Source: Streptomyces exfoliatus
GTDB taxonomy: Bacteria; Actinomycetota; Actinomycetes; Streptomycetales; Streptomycetaceae
Direction: 5' to 3'
Assembly (NCBI RefSeq): GCF_000725545.1
Contig: NZ_JNZP01000010.1
Location: forward strand, 124,001 to 188,000
DNA length: 64,000 bases
Shown: positions 34,313 to 42,143 of the stretch, piece by piece
How positions within the stretch are numbered: the stretch's first letter is position 1
How the letters are laid out: each line of letters opens with the position of its first letter
Notes under the pieces: model-generated
Database searches by the model: none
Told to the model about the DNA's origin: nothing
What the model saw: the letters and a program-made list of their open reading frames with translations, nothing else
Translations under genes and position numbers: made by a program

Positions 34313-34918
34313 GTGAGGACGCGGGAGGGGGGCCTGGTCGACGACGAGGCCGCGGTGATCGAACGGGTACGCGCCGGGGAGCCGGAGGCGTACGCGGCAC
34401 TGGTTCGCGCGCACACGGCGGTCGCTCTGAGGGCGGCGGTGGCGTGCGGCGCGGGCGCGGAGGCCGAAGACGTGGTGCAGCAGGCCTTCTTCAAGGCGTA
34501 CCGCTCCCTCGGCCGGTTCAAGGAGGGCTCGGCGTTCCGGCCGTGGCTGCTGCGGATCGTCGTCAATGAGACCAGGAACACAGTGCGCTCGGCGGGTCGG
34601 CAGCGTGCCGTCGCCGGCCGGGAGGCGGACCTGCTCGGGGGCGAGCCGCGGATACCGGAGTCCGCGGACCCGGCGGTCGCGGCAGAGGAGCGGGAGCGGA
34701 GGCGGCGGCTGCTCGGCGCCTTGGACGGGCTCACCGAGGACCACCGGCAGGTGGTGATCCACCGCTACCTCCTGGAGCTGGACGAGACGGAGACGGCCCA
34801 GGCGCTCGGCTGGCCGAGAGGGACGGTGAAGTCCCGGCTGAGCCGGGCGCTGAAGAAGCTGGGGCTCGTGCTGAAGGAAGGCCCGGAGGAGCGGGAAGGA
34901 GGTGGGGAGCATGGCTGA
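34313..34918 (+). CDS. ECF-type RNA polymerase sigma factor
   Basis: A roughly 201-residue sigma factor. Region 2 is at about 20-85 (AEDVVQQAFFKAYRSLGRF, FRPWLLRIVVNETRN) and region 4 at about 130-185 (LTEDHRQVVIHRYLLELDETETAQALGWPRGTVKSRLSRALKKL). The start is uncertain: GTG 34313 is proposed, since the frame runs open upstream but the region before is the trpS promoter area. Its end overlaps the next gene by 8 nt, which encodes a membrane protein, as in sigma/anti-sigma pairs. Confidence 0.87.
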   Translation: MRTREGGLVDDEAAVIERVRAGEPEAYAALVRAHTAVALRAAVACGAGAEAEDVVQQAFFKAYRSLGRFKEGSAFRPWLLRIVVNETRNTVRSAGRQRAVAGREADLLGGEPRIPESADPAVAAEERERRRRLLGALDGLTEDHRQVVIHRYLLELDETETAQALGWPRGTVKSRLSRALKKLGLVLKEGPEEREGGGEHG

Positions 34919-35744
34919 CGAGGATCTGCCGGAGGAGCTCAGGGCGCTGGGCCGGCGGCTGCGGGTGCCGGACGTGGACGGCGAGACGATGGCCGAGCGG
35001 GTGCTCGCCCAGCTCCTCGCCGAGCGGGTGCCGGTGCCGGTGCCGGGGGCTGGGCCGGAGCCGGTGCCGGAACGGGAGCGGGAGCCGGTGCGTCCCGGTC
35101 GGTCGGCGGCGGCGTCGGCGTGGGTGCGCGCGCGGTGGCGGGCGCTGGTGGCGGGGCTGACCGGGGTGCTGATCGTCCTGGTGCTCACCCCGCCGGTGCG
35201 GGCGGCGGTGGCGGACTGGTTCGGCTTCGGCGGGGTCGCCGTGGAGCACGACCCGGGCGGCCGCCCCGCGCCGCCCGGCGCGGGGGTGCCGGGGTGTCCG
35301 CGGCCGGTGCCGTTGGCGGAGGCCGGGCGCAGAGCCGGCTTCGAGCCGCTGATACCGGAGGCGCTCGGCGTGCCGGACGCGGTCGCGGTGACGGGCTCCG
35401 CCGAGCGGGGCCGGGCGGTGATCAGCCTGTGCTGGCGCGACGGGGAGCGGACGGTCCGGCTCGACGAGTTCCCGGCCCGCCTGGACATCGGCTTCGCCAA
35501 GCAGGTCAGGACGCAGCCGGAGTGGGTCGACCTGCCGGACGGCGCGCAGGGCTACTGGTTCGCGGCCCCGCATCTGCTGACGTTCCCGATGGCGGACGGG
35601 GCGGGCTCGGTGTGGACCCATGAGGTCCGCACGGCGGGCCCCACGCTCCTCTGGACGAGGAACGGGGGCACGCGCACCTTCCGCCTGGAAGGCATACCGG
35701 ACCGCGAGGAGGCCCGCCGGACGGCGGAGTCGACGGGCGGGTAG
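34911..35744 (+). CDS. Membrane protein coupled to ECF sigma, putative anti-sigma
   Basis: A 277-residue protein: soluble N-terminal 75 residues (helical, with MADEDLPEELRALGRRLRVP), one membrane helix at about 82-103 and an outer domain of about 170 residues (RRAGFEPLIPEALGVPDAVAVTG resembles DUF4367-type sensor domains). ATG 34911 overlaps the sigma stop by 8 nt. No zinc motif is visible. Anti-sigma function is inferred from the coupling. Confidence 0.72.
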   Translation: MADEDLPEELRALGRRLRVPDVDGETMAERVLAQLLAERVPVPVPGAGPEPVPEREREPVRPGRSAAASAWVRARWRALVAGLTGVLIVLVLTPPVRAAVADWFGFGGVAVEHDPGGRPAPPGAGVPGCPRPVPLAEAGRRAGFEPLIPEALGVPDAVAVTGSAERGRAVISLCWRDGERTVRLDEFPARLDIGFAKQVRTQPEWVDLPDGAQGYWFAAPHLLTFPMADGAGSVWTHEVRTAGPTLLWTRNGGTRTFRLEGIPDREEARRTAESTGG

Positions 35745-35747
35745 GTG

Positions 35748-35816
35748 CCGGGGAGCGGGAGGCGAGGCCGGGCCCTGCCGGGAGCACTCCCCGGCCGGGC
35801 GCTCCCCGGCCGGGCG
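35748..35816. repeat. Tandem CTCCCCGGCCGGGCG repeat with hairpin potential
   Basis: The 15-bp unit occurs twice in tandem (35787-35801, 35802-35816). CCGGGGAGCG at 35748-35757 pairs with CGCTCCCCGG at 35800-35809. It lies between convergent stops at 35744 and 35824, so it probably acts as a complex terminator. Confidence 0.55.
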
Positions 35817-35823
35817 TGGTCGG

Positions 35824-37101
35824 TCAGACCGGGAGGCCCGGGGCCGGGTACGCGGCCATCAGGGCGGCGACCTCGGCGCGGACGGTGCCGAGGGCGTCCT
35901 CGTCGCCCGCGCCGGCCGCCGCGACTCCGCGGTCGATCCACTCGGCGACCTGGTCCATGTGGTCCGGGGTGAGGCCGCGGGAGGTGAGGGAGGGGGTGCC
36001 GATGCGGATGCCGGAGGGGTCGAAGGGCTTCCGGGAGTCGTAGGGGACGGTGTTGTAGTTGACGACGATGCCCGCCCGGTCGAGGGCCTTCGCGGCGATC
36101 TTGCCGGGGACCTGCTTGGGGGTCAGGTCCATCAGGATCAGGTGGTTGTCGGTGCCGCCGGAGACCAGGTCGAAGCCGCGGGCGAGCAGCGCCTCGGCGA
36201 GGGCCTTGGCGTTGGCGACGACGGCGTGGGCGTAGTCGCGGAAGGAGGGCTGGGAGGCCTCGCGGAGGGCGACGGCGATGGCGGCGGTGGTCTGGTTGTG
36301 CGGGCCGCCCTGGAGGCCGGGGAAGACGGCCTTGTCGAGGGCCTTGGCGTGCTCCTCGCGGGACATGAGCATGGCGCCGCGCGGGCCGCGCAGGGTCTTG
36401 TGGGTGGTCGTGGAGATCACGTCCACGTGCGGGACCGGGGACGGGTGGGCGCCACCGGCGATGAGGCCGGCGATGTGGGCGACGTCGGCGACGAGCACGG
36501 CACCGGCCTCACGGGCGATCTCGCCGAAGGCGGCGAAGTCGATCGTGCGGGGCAGCGCGGTGCCGCCACAGAAGATGACCTTCGGGCGTTCCTTGAGGGC
36601 CAGCTCGCGGACCTGGTCGAAGTCGATGAGCCCCGTGTCCTGGCGTACGCCGTACTGGACGCCGCGGAACCACTTGCCGGTGGCGGAGACGCCCCAGCCG
36701 TGGGTGAGGTGGCCGCCCATGGGCAGGGCCATGCCCATGACGGTGTCGCCGGGCTCGGCGAAGGCGAGGTAGACGGCGAGGTTGGCCGGGGAGCCGGAGT
36801 AGGGCTGGACGTTGGCGTGGTCGACGCCGAAGAGGGCCTTGGCGCGCTCGACGGCGAGGGTCTCGACCTGGTCGATGTTCTGCTGGCCCTCGTAGTAGCG
36901 GCGGCCGGGGTAGCCCTCGCTGTACTTGTTCTGGAGGACGGTGCCGGAGGCTTCGAGGACGGCGGCGGAGACGTAGTTCTCGCTGGGGATCAGGCGCAGG
37001 GTCTCGGCCTGGAGGCGTTCCTCGGCGCCGACGAGGGCGGCGAGTTCGGGGTCGGCGGTGGCGAGTGCGGGGTGCTGGGGGGCGTGCTGCGGGGCGCTCA
37101 T
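35824..37101 (-). CDS. glyA: Serine hydroxymethyltransferase
   Basis: A 425-residue fold-type I PLP enzyme. YSEGYPGRRYYEG, GGHLTHGWG and the PLP-lysine motif STTTHKTLRGPRG identify SHMT, which converts Ser and THF to Gly and methylene-THF. ATG 37101 has GGAGGA 8 nt upstream. A ZTP-type riboswitch fills its leader, linking expression to one-carbon status. FolD, PurN and PurH of the same pathway lie 15-20 kb away in the window. S. coelicolor has more than one SHMT; this corresponds to the one near trpS as I recall. Confidence 0.94.
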   Translation of the reverse strand: MSAPQHAPQHPALATADPELAALVGAEERLQAETLRLIPSENYVSAAVLEASGTVLQNKYSEGYPGRRYYEGQQNIDQVETLAVERAKALFGVDHANVQPYSGSPANLAVYLAFAEPGDTVMGMALPMGGHLTHGWGVSATGKWFRGVQYGVRQDTGLIDFDQVRELALKERPKVIFCGGTALPRTIDFAAFGEIAREAGAVLVADVAHIAGLIAGGAHPSPVPHVDVISTTTHKTLRGPRGAMLMSREEHAKALDKAVFPGLQGGPHNQTTAAIAVALREASQPSFRDYAHAVVANAKALAEALLARGFDLVSGGTDNHLILMDLTPKQVPGKIAAKALDRAGIVVNYNTVPYDSRKPFDPSGIRIGTPSLTSRGLTPDHMDQVAEWIDRGVAAAGAGDEDALGTVRAEVAALMAAYPAPGLPV

Positions 37102-37151
37102 GGCGGGTCCTCCGGGCGTCGGTGGGTCCCGGGGCACTGCGTGGGAGGCGC

Positions 37152-37260
37152 GGCGCCACGCGGGACTTCGGTCCCGTGACGCCCAGGCGGGCGGCGTCTC
37201 GTGTGGTCTGCCGCGCACGGCTCCCCCGGGGTCGCTTCCCCGTACGCCAGTCGCCGTGCG
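37152..37260 (-). promoter_or_regulatory. ZTP (pfl) riboswitch in the glyA leader
   Basis: On the minus strand the aptamer reads CGACTGGCG (37253-37245), GGGGGAG (37227-37221) and CCGCCCGCCTGGGC (37194-37181), the conserved ZTP-riboswitch blocks. P1 pairs 37260-37253 with 37221-37214 (8 bp). A following hairpin (37183-37171 with 37166-37152, loop CGAA) uses the GGCG that ends the aptamer, so ligand binding and the hairpin should be exclusive. ZTP/ZMP rises when 10-formyl-THF is short. A TACTCT -10-like box at 37273-37268 is the likely promoter. Confidence 0.88.
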
Positions 37261-37387
37261 TGTTTTCAGAGTAGCGGGCGCGCCGCGCGGGAGGTTTCCC
37301 GGTCCGGCCTGCGAGCGACGATAGAAAGCAGGGGCCATACCCCTTCGGCGGGTCCATCCCGCGAGCCGCAGGACGAACGGAGATCCC

Positions 37388-38593
37388 GTGTCGAGCACAC
37401 AAGACGCGATCGCTTCGGCGGAGGCGCACAGCGCACACAACTACCACCCCCTGCCGGTCGTCGTCGCTTCGGCGGACGGCGCCTGGATGACCGATGTCGA
37501 GGGGCGCCGCTATCTCGACATGCTCGCCGGATACTCGGCGCTCAACTTCGGGCACGGCAACCGGCGTCTGATCGACGCGGCGAAGGCCCAGCTGGAGCGG
37601 GTGACGCTCACCTCGCGCGCCTTCCACCACGACCGGTTCGCCGAGTTCTGCACGCGGCTCGCGGAGCTGTGCGGCAAGGAGGCGGTGCTGCCGATGAACA
37701 CGGGCGCGGAGGCCGTCGAGACGGCCGTGAAGACCGCCCGGAAGTGGGGGTACGAGGTGAAGGGCGTGCCGGACGGGCACGCGAAGATCGTGGTCGCGGC
37801 GAACAACTTCCACGGCCGGACGACGACGATCGTCAGCTTCTCCACGGACCACGAGGCGCGGGACCACTTCGGCCCGTACACGCCGGGGTTCGAGATCGTG
37901 CCGTACGGCGATCTGACGGCGATGGAGGCGGCGGTCACCGAGAACACGGTGGCGGTGCTGATCGAGCCGATCCAGGGCGAGGCGGGCGTCCTGGTCCCGC
38001 CGGCCGGGTATCTGGCGGGGCTGCGGGAGCTGACGCGCCGGCGGAACGTGCTGTTCGTGGCGGACGAGATCCAGTCGGGCCTGGGCCGGACGGGGCGGAC
38101 GTTCGCGTGCGAGCACGAGGGGGTGGTGCCGGACGTGTACATCCTGGGGAAGGCGCTGGGCGGCGGGGTGGTGCCGGTGTCGGCGGTGGTCGCCGACCGT
38201 GACGTGCTCGGGGTGTTCCGGCCGGGTGAGCACGGTTCGACGTTCGGCGGGAACCCGCTGGCCTGCGCGGTGGCCCTCGAAGTGATCGCGATGCTGCGGA
38301 CGGGCGAGTTCCAGGAGCGGGCGACGGAGCTGGGCGAGCACCTCCACGCGGAGCTGGGCCTGCTCGTGGGCGGCGGTGCGGTGGAGGCGGTGCGCGGGCG
38401 CGGGTTGTGGGCCGGGGTGGACATCACGCCGTCCCGGGGCACGGGCCGGGAGATCTCGGAGAGGCTGATGGAGCGGGGCGTCCTGGTGAAGGACACCCAC
38501 GGTTCGACGATCCGGATCGCGCCGCCGCTGGTGATCTCGAAGGAGGACCTGGACTGGGGTCTGGAGCAGTTGAGGGGGGTGCTGTCGGCCTGA
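37388..38593 (+). CDS. rocD: Ornithine aminotransferase
   Basis: A 401-residue class III aminotransferase. SAHNYHPLPVVVASADGAWMTD, NTGAEAVETAVKTARKW and the PLP-lysine segment YILGKALGGG are typical of ornithine delta-aminotransferase, which makes glutamate semialdehyde from ornithine. GTG 37388 has GGAG 6 nt upstream. It is divergent from glyA. No arginase or proC gene is nearby, so the role (arginine catabolism or proline formation) is from the family. Confidence 0.92.
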   Translation: MSSTQDAIASAEAHSAHNYHPLPVVVASADGAWMTDVEGRRYLDMLAGYSALNFGHGNRRLIDAAKAQLERVTLTSRAFHHDRFAEFCTRLAELCGKEAVLPMNTGAEAVETAVKTARKWGYEVKGVPDGHAKIVVAANNFHGRTTTIVSFSTDHEARDHFGPYTPGFEIVPYGDLTAMEAAVTENTVAVLIEPIQGEAGVLVPPAGYLAGLRELTRRRNVLFVADEIQSGLGRTGRTFACEHEGVVPDVYILGKALGGGVVPVSAVVADRDVLGVFRPGEHGSTFGGNPLACAVALEVIAMLRTGEFQERATELGEHLHAELGLLVGGGAVEAVRGRGLWAGVDITPSRGTGREISERLMERGVLVKDTHGSTIRIAPPLVISKEDLDWGLEQLRGVLSA

Positions 38594-38724
38594 GGGCGTA
38601 AGACCTGGACTTCCCCTGGCGGTGCGGCCGAGAACCGCCCGCGAGGGGGCATCGGCAGGATCAGATGCCTGGGCGGTAGCAGGAAGTGCTCGATCAGCCT
38701 GCCCGGACGCTGTTCTGCGGGCCG

Positions 38725-38766
38725 GCCGTCACCGTCGTGAAGGTCTGACGTCGGGCCGGTGACGGC
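38725..38766 (-). terminator. Hairpin at the end of the glutathionylspermidine-synthase-like gene
   Basis: GCCGTCACCG (38725-38734) pairs with CGGTGACGGC (38757-38766). It starts at the stop codon of the minus-strand gene. The rest of 38594-38724 holds no gene that I can see. Confidence 0.45.
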
Positions 38767-39950
38767 TAAAGGATCACGTGCGGGAGGAAGCGGGCGTACT
38801 CGTCGGTGACGAGGCCCGACGACTCCCGGATCCCGAGTCCCGCCGCCTCGTCCTCGACGACCCACGCGCCGAGCACCACCCGGTTGCCGTCGAAGTCGGG
38901 CAGCGGGGCCAGTTCCTGGTAGCAGCAGGGGTCCCCGTCCCGTACGAACGGCTCCGTGCCCGCCTCGTGCAGGGTGACGCCCGCGCCCTCGCGGCCGAGC
39001 AGCGGTTTGGCCACCCAGCCGGTGGTCGCGGCGAGTTCGCGCGGTCCGTCGAGGTAGGCGGGGAGCAGGTTGGGGTGGCCGGGGTACAGCTCCCACAGGA
39101 TCGCCAGGAGCGCCTTGTTGGAGAGCAGCATCTTCCAGGCGGGCTCGATCCAGCAGGTGGTGCCCGTGCCGCCGCCGTTGTCGAGGGTGTCGAGGACGTA
39201 CCGGCCGAAGCGGTCGGTGGTCAGCCACTCCCACGGGTAGAGCTTGAAGCAGCTGCGGATGAAGCGGAGCCGGTCGTCCACGAAGCGGCGGGAGAGCCGG
39301 TCCCAGCCGATCCGTTCGACGGAGAGGGCCTCGGTCTCCAGACCGGCCTGCTGGGCGGTCTCGCGCAGGTACGCGACCGTCATCAGGTCCTCGCCGAGTT
39401 CGTCGCCGTCGGAGTGGACGAAGTGGACGGGTCCCGGCGGCAGCAGTCGGGCCTGCTTGCGCCAGGCGTCGACGAGCCGTTCGTGGAGGGAGTTCCACTG
39501 GTCGGCGCCGGGGAACCGCTCCTCCATCCAGAACCACTGCGGGCTCGCCGCCTCCACGAGCGACGTGGGGGTGTCGGCGTTGTACTCCAGCATCTTCGCC
39601 GGGCCCGAACCGTCGTAGTGCAGGTCGAAACGCCCGTAGAGGGAGGGGAGTTCGTCACGCCGGCGCCAGGACTCGGCGACCCGGGCGACGAGCTTCGGGT
39701 CTGTGATGCCGAGCTCGGCGAACCGGTCCCGCTCGACGATGTGCGCGGCGGCGGCCAGGCACATCGCGTGGAGCTCCTCGACGACCTCCTCCAGGGCCTC
39801 GACCTCGGGGAGGGTGAAGGAGTAGTACGCGCTCTCGTCCCAGTAGGGGCGCAGCGAACCGTCCGGGTAGCGGGTCAGCGGGTAGACGAGCCCCTGCTCC
39901 TCCACCGTCTCCTGCCAGCCGGGCCGGGGCTCGATGGTGTGCCGTTCCAT
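38766..39950 (-). CDS. Glutathionylspermidine synthase family protein
   Basis: A 394-residue ATP-grasp-like protein of the Gsp_synthase family. PSLYGRFDLHYDGSGPAKMLEYNADTPTSLVE has the family's metal and substrate residues, and WVAKPLLGREGAGV is the ATP-binding loop. Actinobacteria make neither glutathione nor glutathionylspermidine in general, so it more likely joins another amine to a carboxylate, as proposed for E. coli YgiC/YjfC. It lies 13 nt after a small lipoprotein gene. Confidence 0.88.
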   Translation of the reverse strand: MERHTIEPRPGWQETVEEQGLVYPLTRYPDGSLRPYWDESAYYSFTLPEVEALEEVVEELHAMCLAAAAHIVERDRFAELGITDPKLVARVAESWRRRDELPSLYGRFDLHYDGSGPAKMLEYNADTPTSLVEAASPQWFWMEERFPGADQWNSLHERLVDAWRKQARLLPPGPVHFVHSDGDELGEDLMTVAYLRETAQQAGLETEALSVERIGWDRLSRRFVDDRLRFIRSCFKLYPWEWLTTDRFGRYVLDTLDNGGGTGTTCWIEPAWKMLLSNKALLAILWELYPGHPNLLPAYLDGPRELAATTGWVAKPLLGREGAGVTLHEAGTEPFVRDGDPCCYQELAPLPDFDGNRVVLGAWVVEDEAAGLGIRESSGLVTDEYARFLPHVIL

Positions 39951-39963
39951 GTGCCGGGCCCTC

Positions 39964-40263
39964 TCAGCCGCCGCCGGAACCGGAGCAGCCGAAGCCGCCG
40001 GTGTCGACGGCGGTCTTGTCGAAGCTGCCGCCGCTCACCCGGTTGTCGCGGACGGATCCGCCGTAGTAGTACGAGCCCCGCTGGGTCGTGCCGCCGTCGT
40101 CGTCGTCATCGCCGCCGCCGCTCTCGCATCGGTAGCGCGGCAGTTCCTCCCGGGTCAGCGGGTCCACACACCGCTGGTCCGGCTCGGAGCCGCACGCGGT
40201 GATCGTCGCCGCGAGCACACCCATCCCGCCGAGCACCACCGTGCTCGACCTCAGCCTCCGCAT
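39964..40263 (-). CDS. Small lipoprotein next to the Gsp-synthase-like gene
   Basis: A 99-residue lipoprotein: MRRLRSSTVVLGGMGVLAATITAC with lipobox ITAC, then a short Cys-containing part (RCVDPLTREELPRYRC), an Asp-rich stretch and a Gly/Ser/Tyr-rich tail ending GCSGSGGG. Its pairing with the ligase recalls the E. coli ygiB-ygiC pair, where a small envelope protein precedes the ligase. Low-complexity acidic and glycine runs make it look like a substrate or scaffold. Start ATG 40263 with GGGGAGA upstream. Confidence 0.75.
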   Translation of the reverse strand: MRRLRSSTVVLGGMGVLAATITACGSEPDQRCVDPLTREELPRYRCESGGGDDDDDGGTTQRGSYYYGGSVRDNRVSGGSFDKTAVDTGGFGCSGSGGG

Positions 40264-40378
40264 GTCCGTCTCCCCTTCACGGTCGCGACGCCCCACGGGC
40301 ACGCTTGTCGCGTTCACGTCTGTCGCGACCGCACAGTGTAGGCCGGTGGTTTCCGGCCGCACGCCCTAGAGTCATTTC

Positions 40379-41254
40379 GTGCTGCTCGGGATGATTTGTG
40401 CGCTCGCTTCGTCGGTCTGCTTCGGCGCGGCCTCGGTTCTGGAGGCGATGGCGGCCCGTGCCGTGACACCGGGGACCGGCGGTGGGGTCGACGTCGCGCT
40501 GCTGTGGCGGGCGCTGCGGCAGTGGCGGTACGCCGCCGGTCTCGGCCTGGACGGTCTGGGCTTCGTCCTGCAGGTCGTGGCCCTGCGGACGCTGCCGATC
40601 TACGTGGTGGGCGCGGCGACCGCCGGGAGCCTGGCGGTCACGGCGGTCATCGCCTCCCGGCTGCTGCGGGTGCGGCTGAGCCGGACGGAGTGGACGGCCG
40701 TGGCCGTGGTCTGCGCCGGGCTCGCGCTGCTCGCCCTCACGTCGGGAAAGGAAGGCCACCGCGACGGTCCGGAAGCACTGCGCTGGGCACTGCTCGTGGC
40801 CTCCTTCGGGGTGCTGCTGCTCGGCGTGGTCGGCGGCCGGCTGCCGGACCGGCCCCGTGCGCTGGTCCTGGGTCTCGGGGCGGGCTTCGGGTTCGGGGTG
40901 GTGGAGGTGGCGGTCCGGATGTTCGACGGCGTCGACTTCACCGATCCGGCCTGGTACGCGCTCCTGATCGGCGGCGGGGCCGCGTTCGTGCTGCTGACCT
41001 CGGCGCTCCAGCGCGGCTCGGTGACCACGGCGACGGCGGGCACGGTGCTGGGCGAGACGATCGGGCCGGCGGTGGTCGGAGTGGTCTGGCTCGGCGACAC
41101 CACGCGGGAAGGCCTCGGCTGGCTCGCGTTCGTGGGCTTCGCGGTGGCGGTGGCGGGCTCCCTGACCCTGGCCCGCTTCGGCGAGGCCCCGGTGGTGGAC
41201 CCCGAGGGGGACCTGGGGGACGCGGCGGTCACGGAGGCGAAGGAAGGGCCCTAG
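40379..41254 (+). CDS. DMT/EamA-like membrane transporter, C-terminus ended by MITE
   Basis: A 291-residue protein with about nine to ten membrane helices in the drug/metabolite transporter pattern (two repeats; GMICALASSVCFGAASVLEA starts the first, VLGETIGPAVVGVVWLGD is in the second). Substrate unknown. The start is leaderless: TAGAGT (40367-40372), 6 nt, GTG 40379. The stop TAG (41252-41254) is part of the CTAG end of a MITE-like element, so the present C-terminus may not be the ancestral one. Confidence 0.8.
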   Translation: MLLGMICALASSVCFGAASVLEAMAARAVTPGTGGGVDVALLWRALRQWRYAAGLGLDGLGFVLQVVALRTLPIYVVGAATAGSLAVTAVIASRLLRVRLSRTEWTAVAVVCAGLALLALTSGKEGHRDGPEALRWALLVASFGVLLLGVVGGRLPDRPRALVLGLGAGFGFGVVEVAVRMFDGVDFTDPAWYALLIGGGAAFVLLTSALQRGSVTTATAGTVLGETIGPAVVGVVWLGDTTREGLGWLAFVGFAVAVAGSLTLARFGEAPVVDPEGDLGDAAVTEAKEGP

Positions 41255-41419
41255 GGCCTGTCCGGCGGATCAGGGTCGGATAGTCCGCGGCGGCTGGTGC
41301 GGTGCCTCGCAAGGCGCCGGAGCGTCCTCATAGCGGAGCTATGCGGGCGTTTCGGCAACGCGACGAGGTGCCGTGCCAGGCGTCGCGGACCCGGCCATGA
41401 TCCGCCGGACAGGCCCTAG
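41251..41419. mobile_element. MITE-like element with 22-bp perfect inverted ends
   Basis: The ends 41251-41272 and 41398-41419 are perfect inverted repeats (CTAGGGCCTGTCCGGCGGAT plus two bases). The inside is an imperfect long palindrome centred on CATAGCGGAGCTATG (near 41333), so it would fold into one hairpin. It is 169 bp with no coding capacity. The flanking CTAG fits a duplicated YTAR target of the IS5 group. I recall very similar elements as common Streptomyces repeats. Confidence 0.85.
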
Positions 41420-41429
41420 TCCGGACGAC

Positions 41430-42023
41430 CTAGCCCCCGCGCCGCGGTGTCGCGTGCGTGGCGTCGAGGATCAGTGCGAGGAGCCGGTCGGGGCGTGCGG
41501 TGTCCTCGTCGTGACTGGTGGACAGGGCGACACCGACGACGAGTTGGAGCAGGTCGTCGGCGGTCAGGTCGGGGCGCGCCGTTCCGTGCCGCTGGGCGCG
41601 GTCGAGGAGGCCGGTCGCCGCGTCCAGGATCAGCCGGTGGCAGTCGAGGCCGGGCACGCCGGGCTCCTCGACCATCAGGGCGCTGCCCATGCCGTGGTTC
41701 AGCCGGGCGTGGGCCAGGAAGGCGCGCAGCCACCGCGCCAGGGCGTCGTCGGCGGAGTGCGAGGCGGCCAGGGTCTCCGCCTGCCCGCACAGCGTCTCGA
41801 TGCGGTCCTTGAGGACGGCGGTCAGCAGGGCCTGGCGGTTCGGGAAGTGCCGGTACAGGGTCCCGGGGCCCACTCCGGCGCGGCGGGCGATCGCGTTGAG
41901 CGAGGCTCCGGGGCCCGCTTCGGCGAACACCTCCCGCGCCACCGCCGTCAGGCGTTCGCGGTTGAGGCGGGCGTCGGTGCGCCGCGGTGGCTGAGCGGGG
42001 GTGCCGCCCGGCGTGTTCGTCAT
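41430..42023 (-). CDS. TetR-family regulator
   Basis: A 197-residue TetR protein. HTH at about 25-65 (SLNAIARRAGVGPGTLYRHFPNRQAL) and a C-terminal SbtR-like ligand domain. It is divergent from the F420-type oxidoreductase gene; the region between holds an 18-bp inverted repeat flanking both promoters, so it most likely represses both. ATG 42023. The MITE lies directly downstream of its stop. Confidence 0.9.
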   Translation of the reverse strand: MTNTPGGTPAQPPRRTDARLNRERLTAVAREVFAEAGPGASLNAIARRAGVGPGTLYRHFPNRQALLTAVLKDRIETLCGQAETLAASHSADDALARWLRAFLAHARLNHGMGSALMVEEPGVPGLDCHRLILDAATGLLDRAQRHGTARPDLTADDLLQLVVGVALSTSHDEDTARPDRLLALILDATHATPRRGG

Positions 42024-42056
42024 CGTCCCGTCCTTCGGTCGCCTCCCGGTATGGCC

Positions 42057-42113
42057 AACCGGAGAGGTTCTCCGTATCGTACCGGGCAGCGGAACCGGAG
42101 AACCTCTCCGGTT
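42057..42113. promoter_or_regulatory. Large divergent TetR operator
   Basis: AACCGGAGAGGTTCTCCG (42057-42074) and its exact reverse complement (42096-42113) are 21 bp apart. Each arm holds a smaller palindrome (CGGAGA-N3-TCTCCG); the right one extends to GAACCGGAGA-N3-TCTCCGGTTC. Divergent -10-like boxes, TATCGT (+, 42075-42080) and TACGAT (-, 42082-42077), sit in the spacer, so occupancy would silence both genes. Confidence 0.75.
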
Positions 42114-42143
42114 CTCCTCGGGGAAGAGGAATGAGGAGCACCC

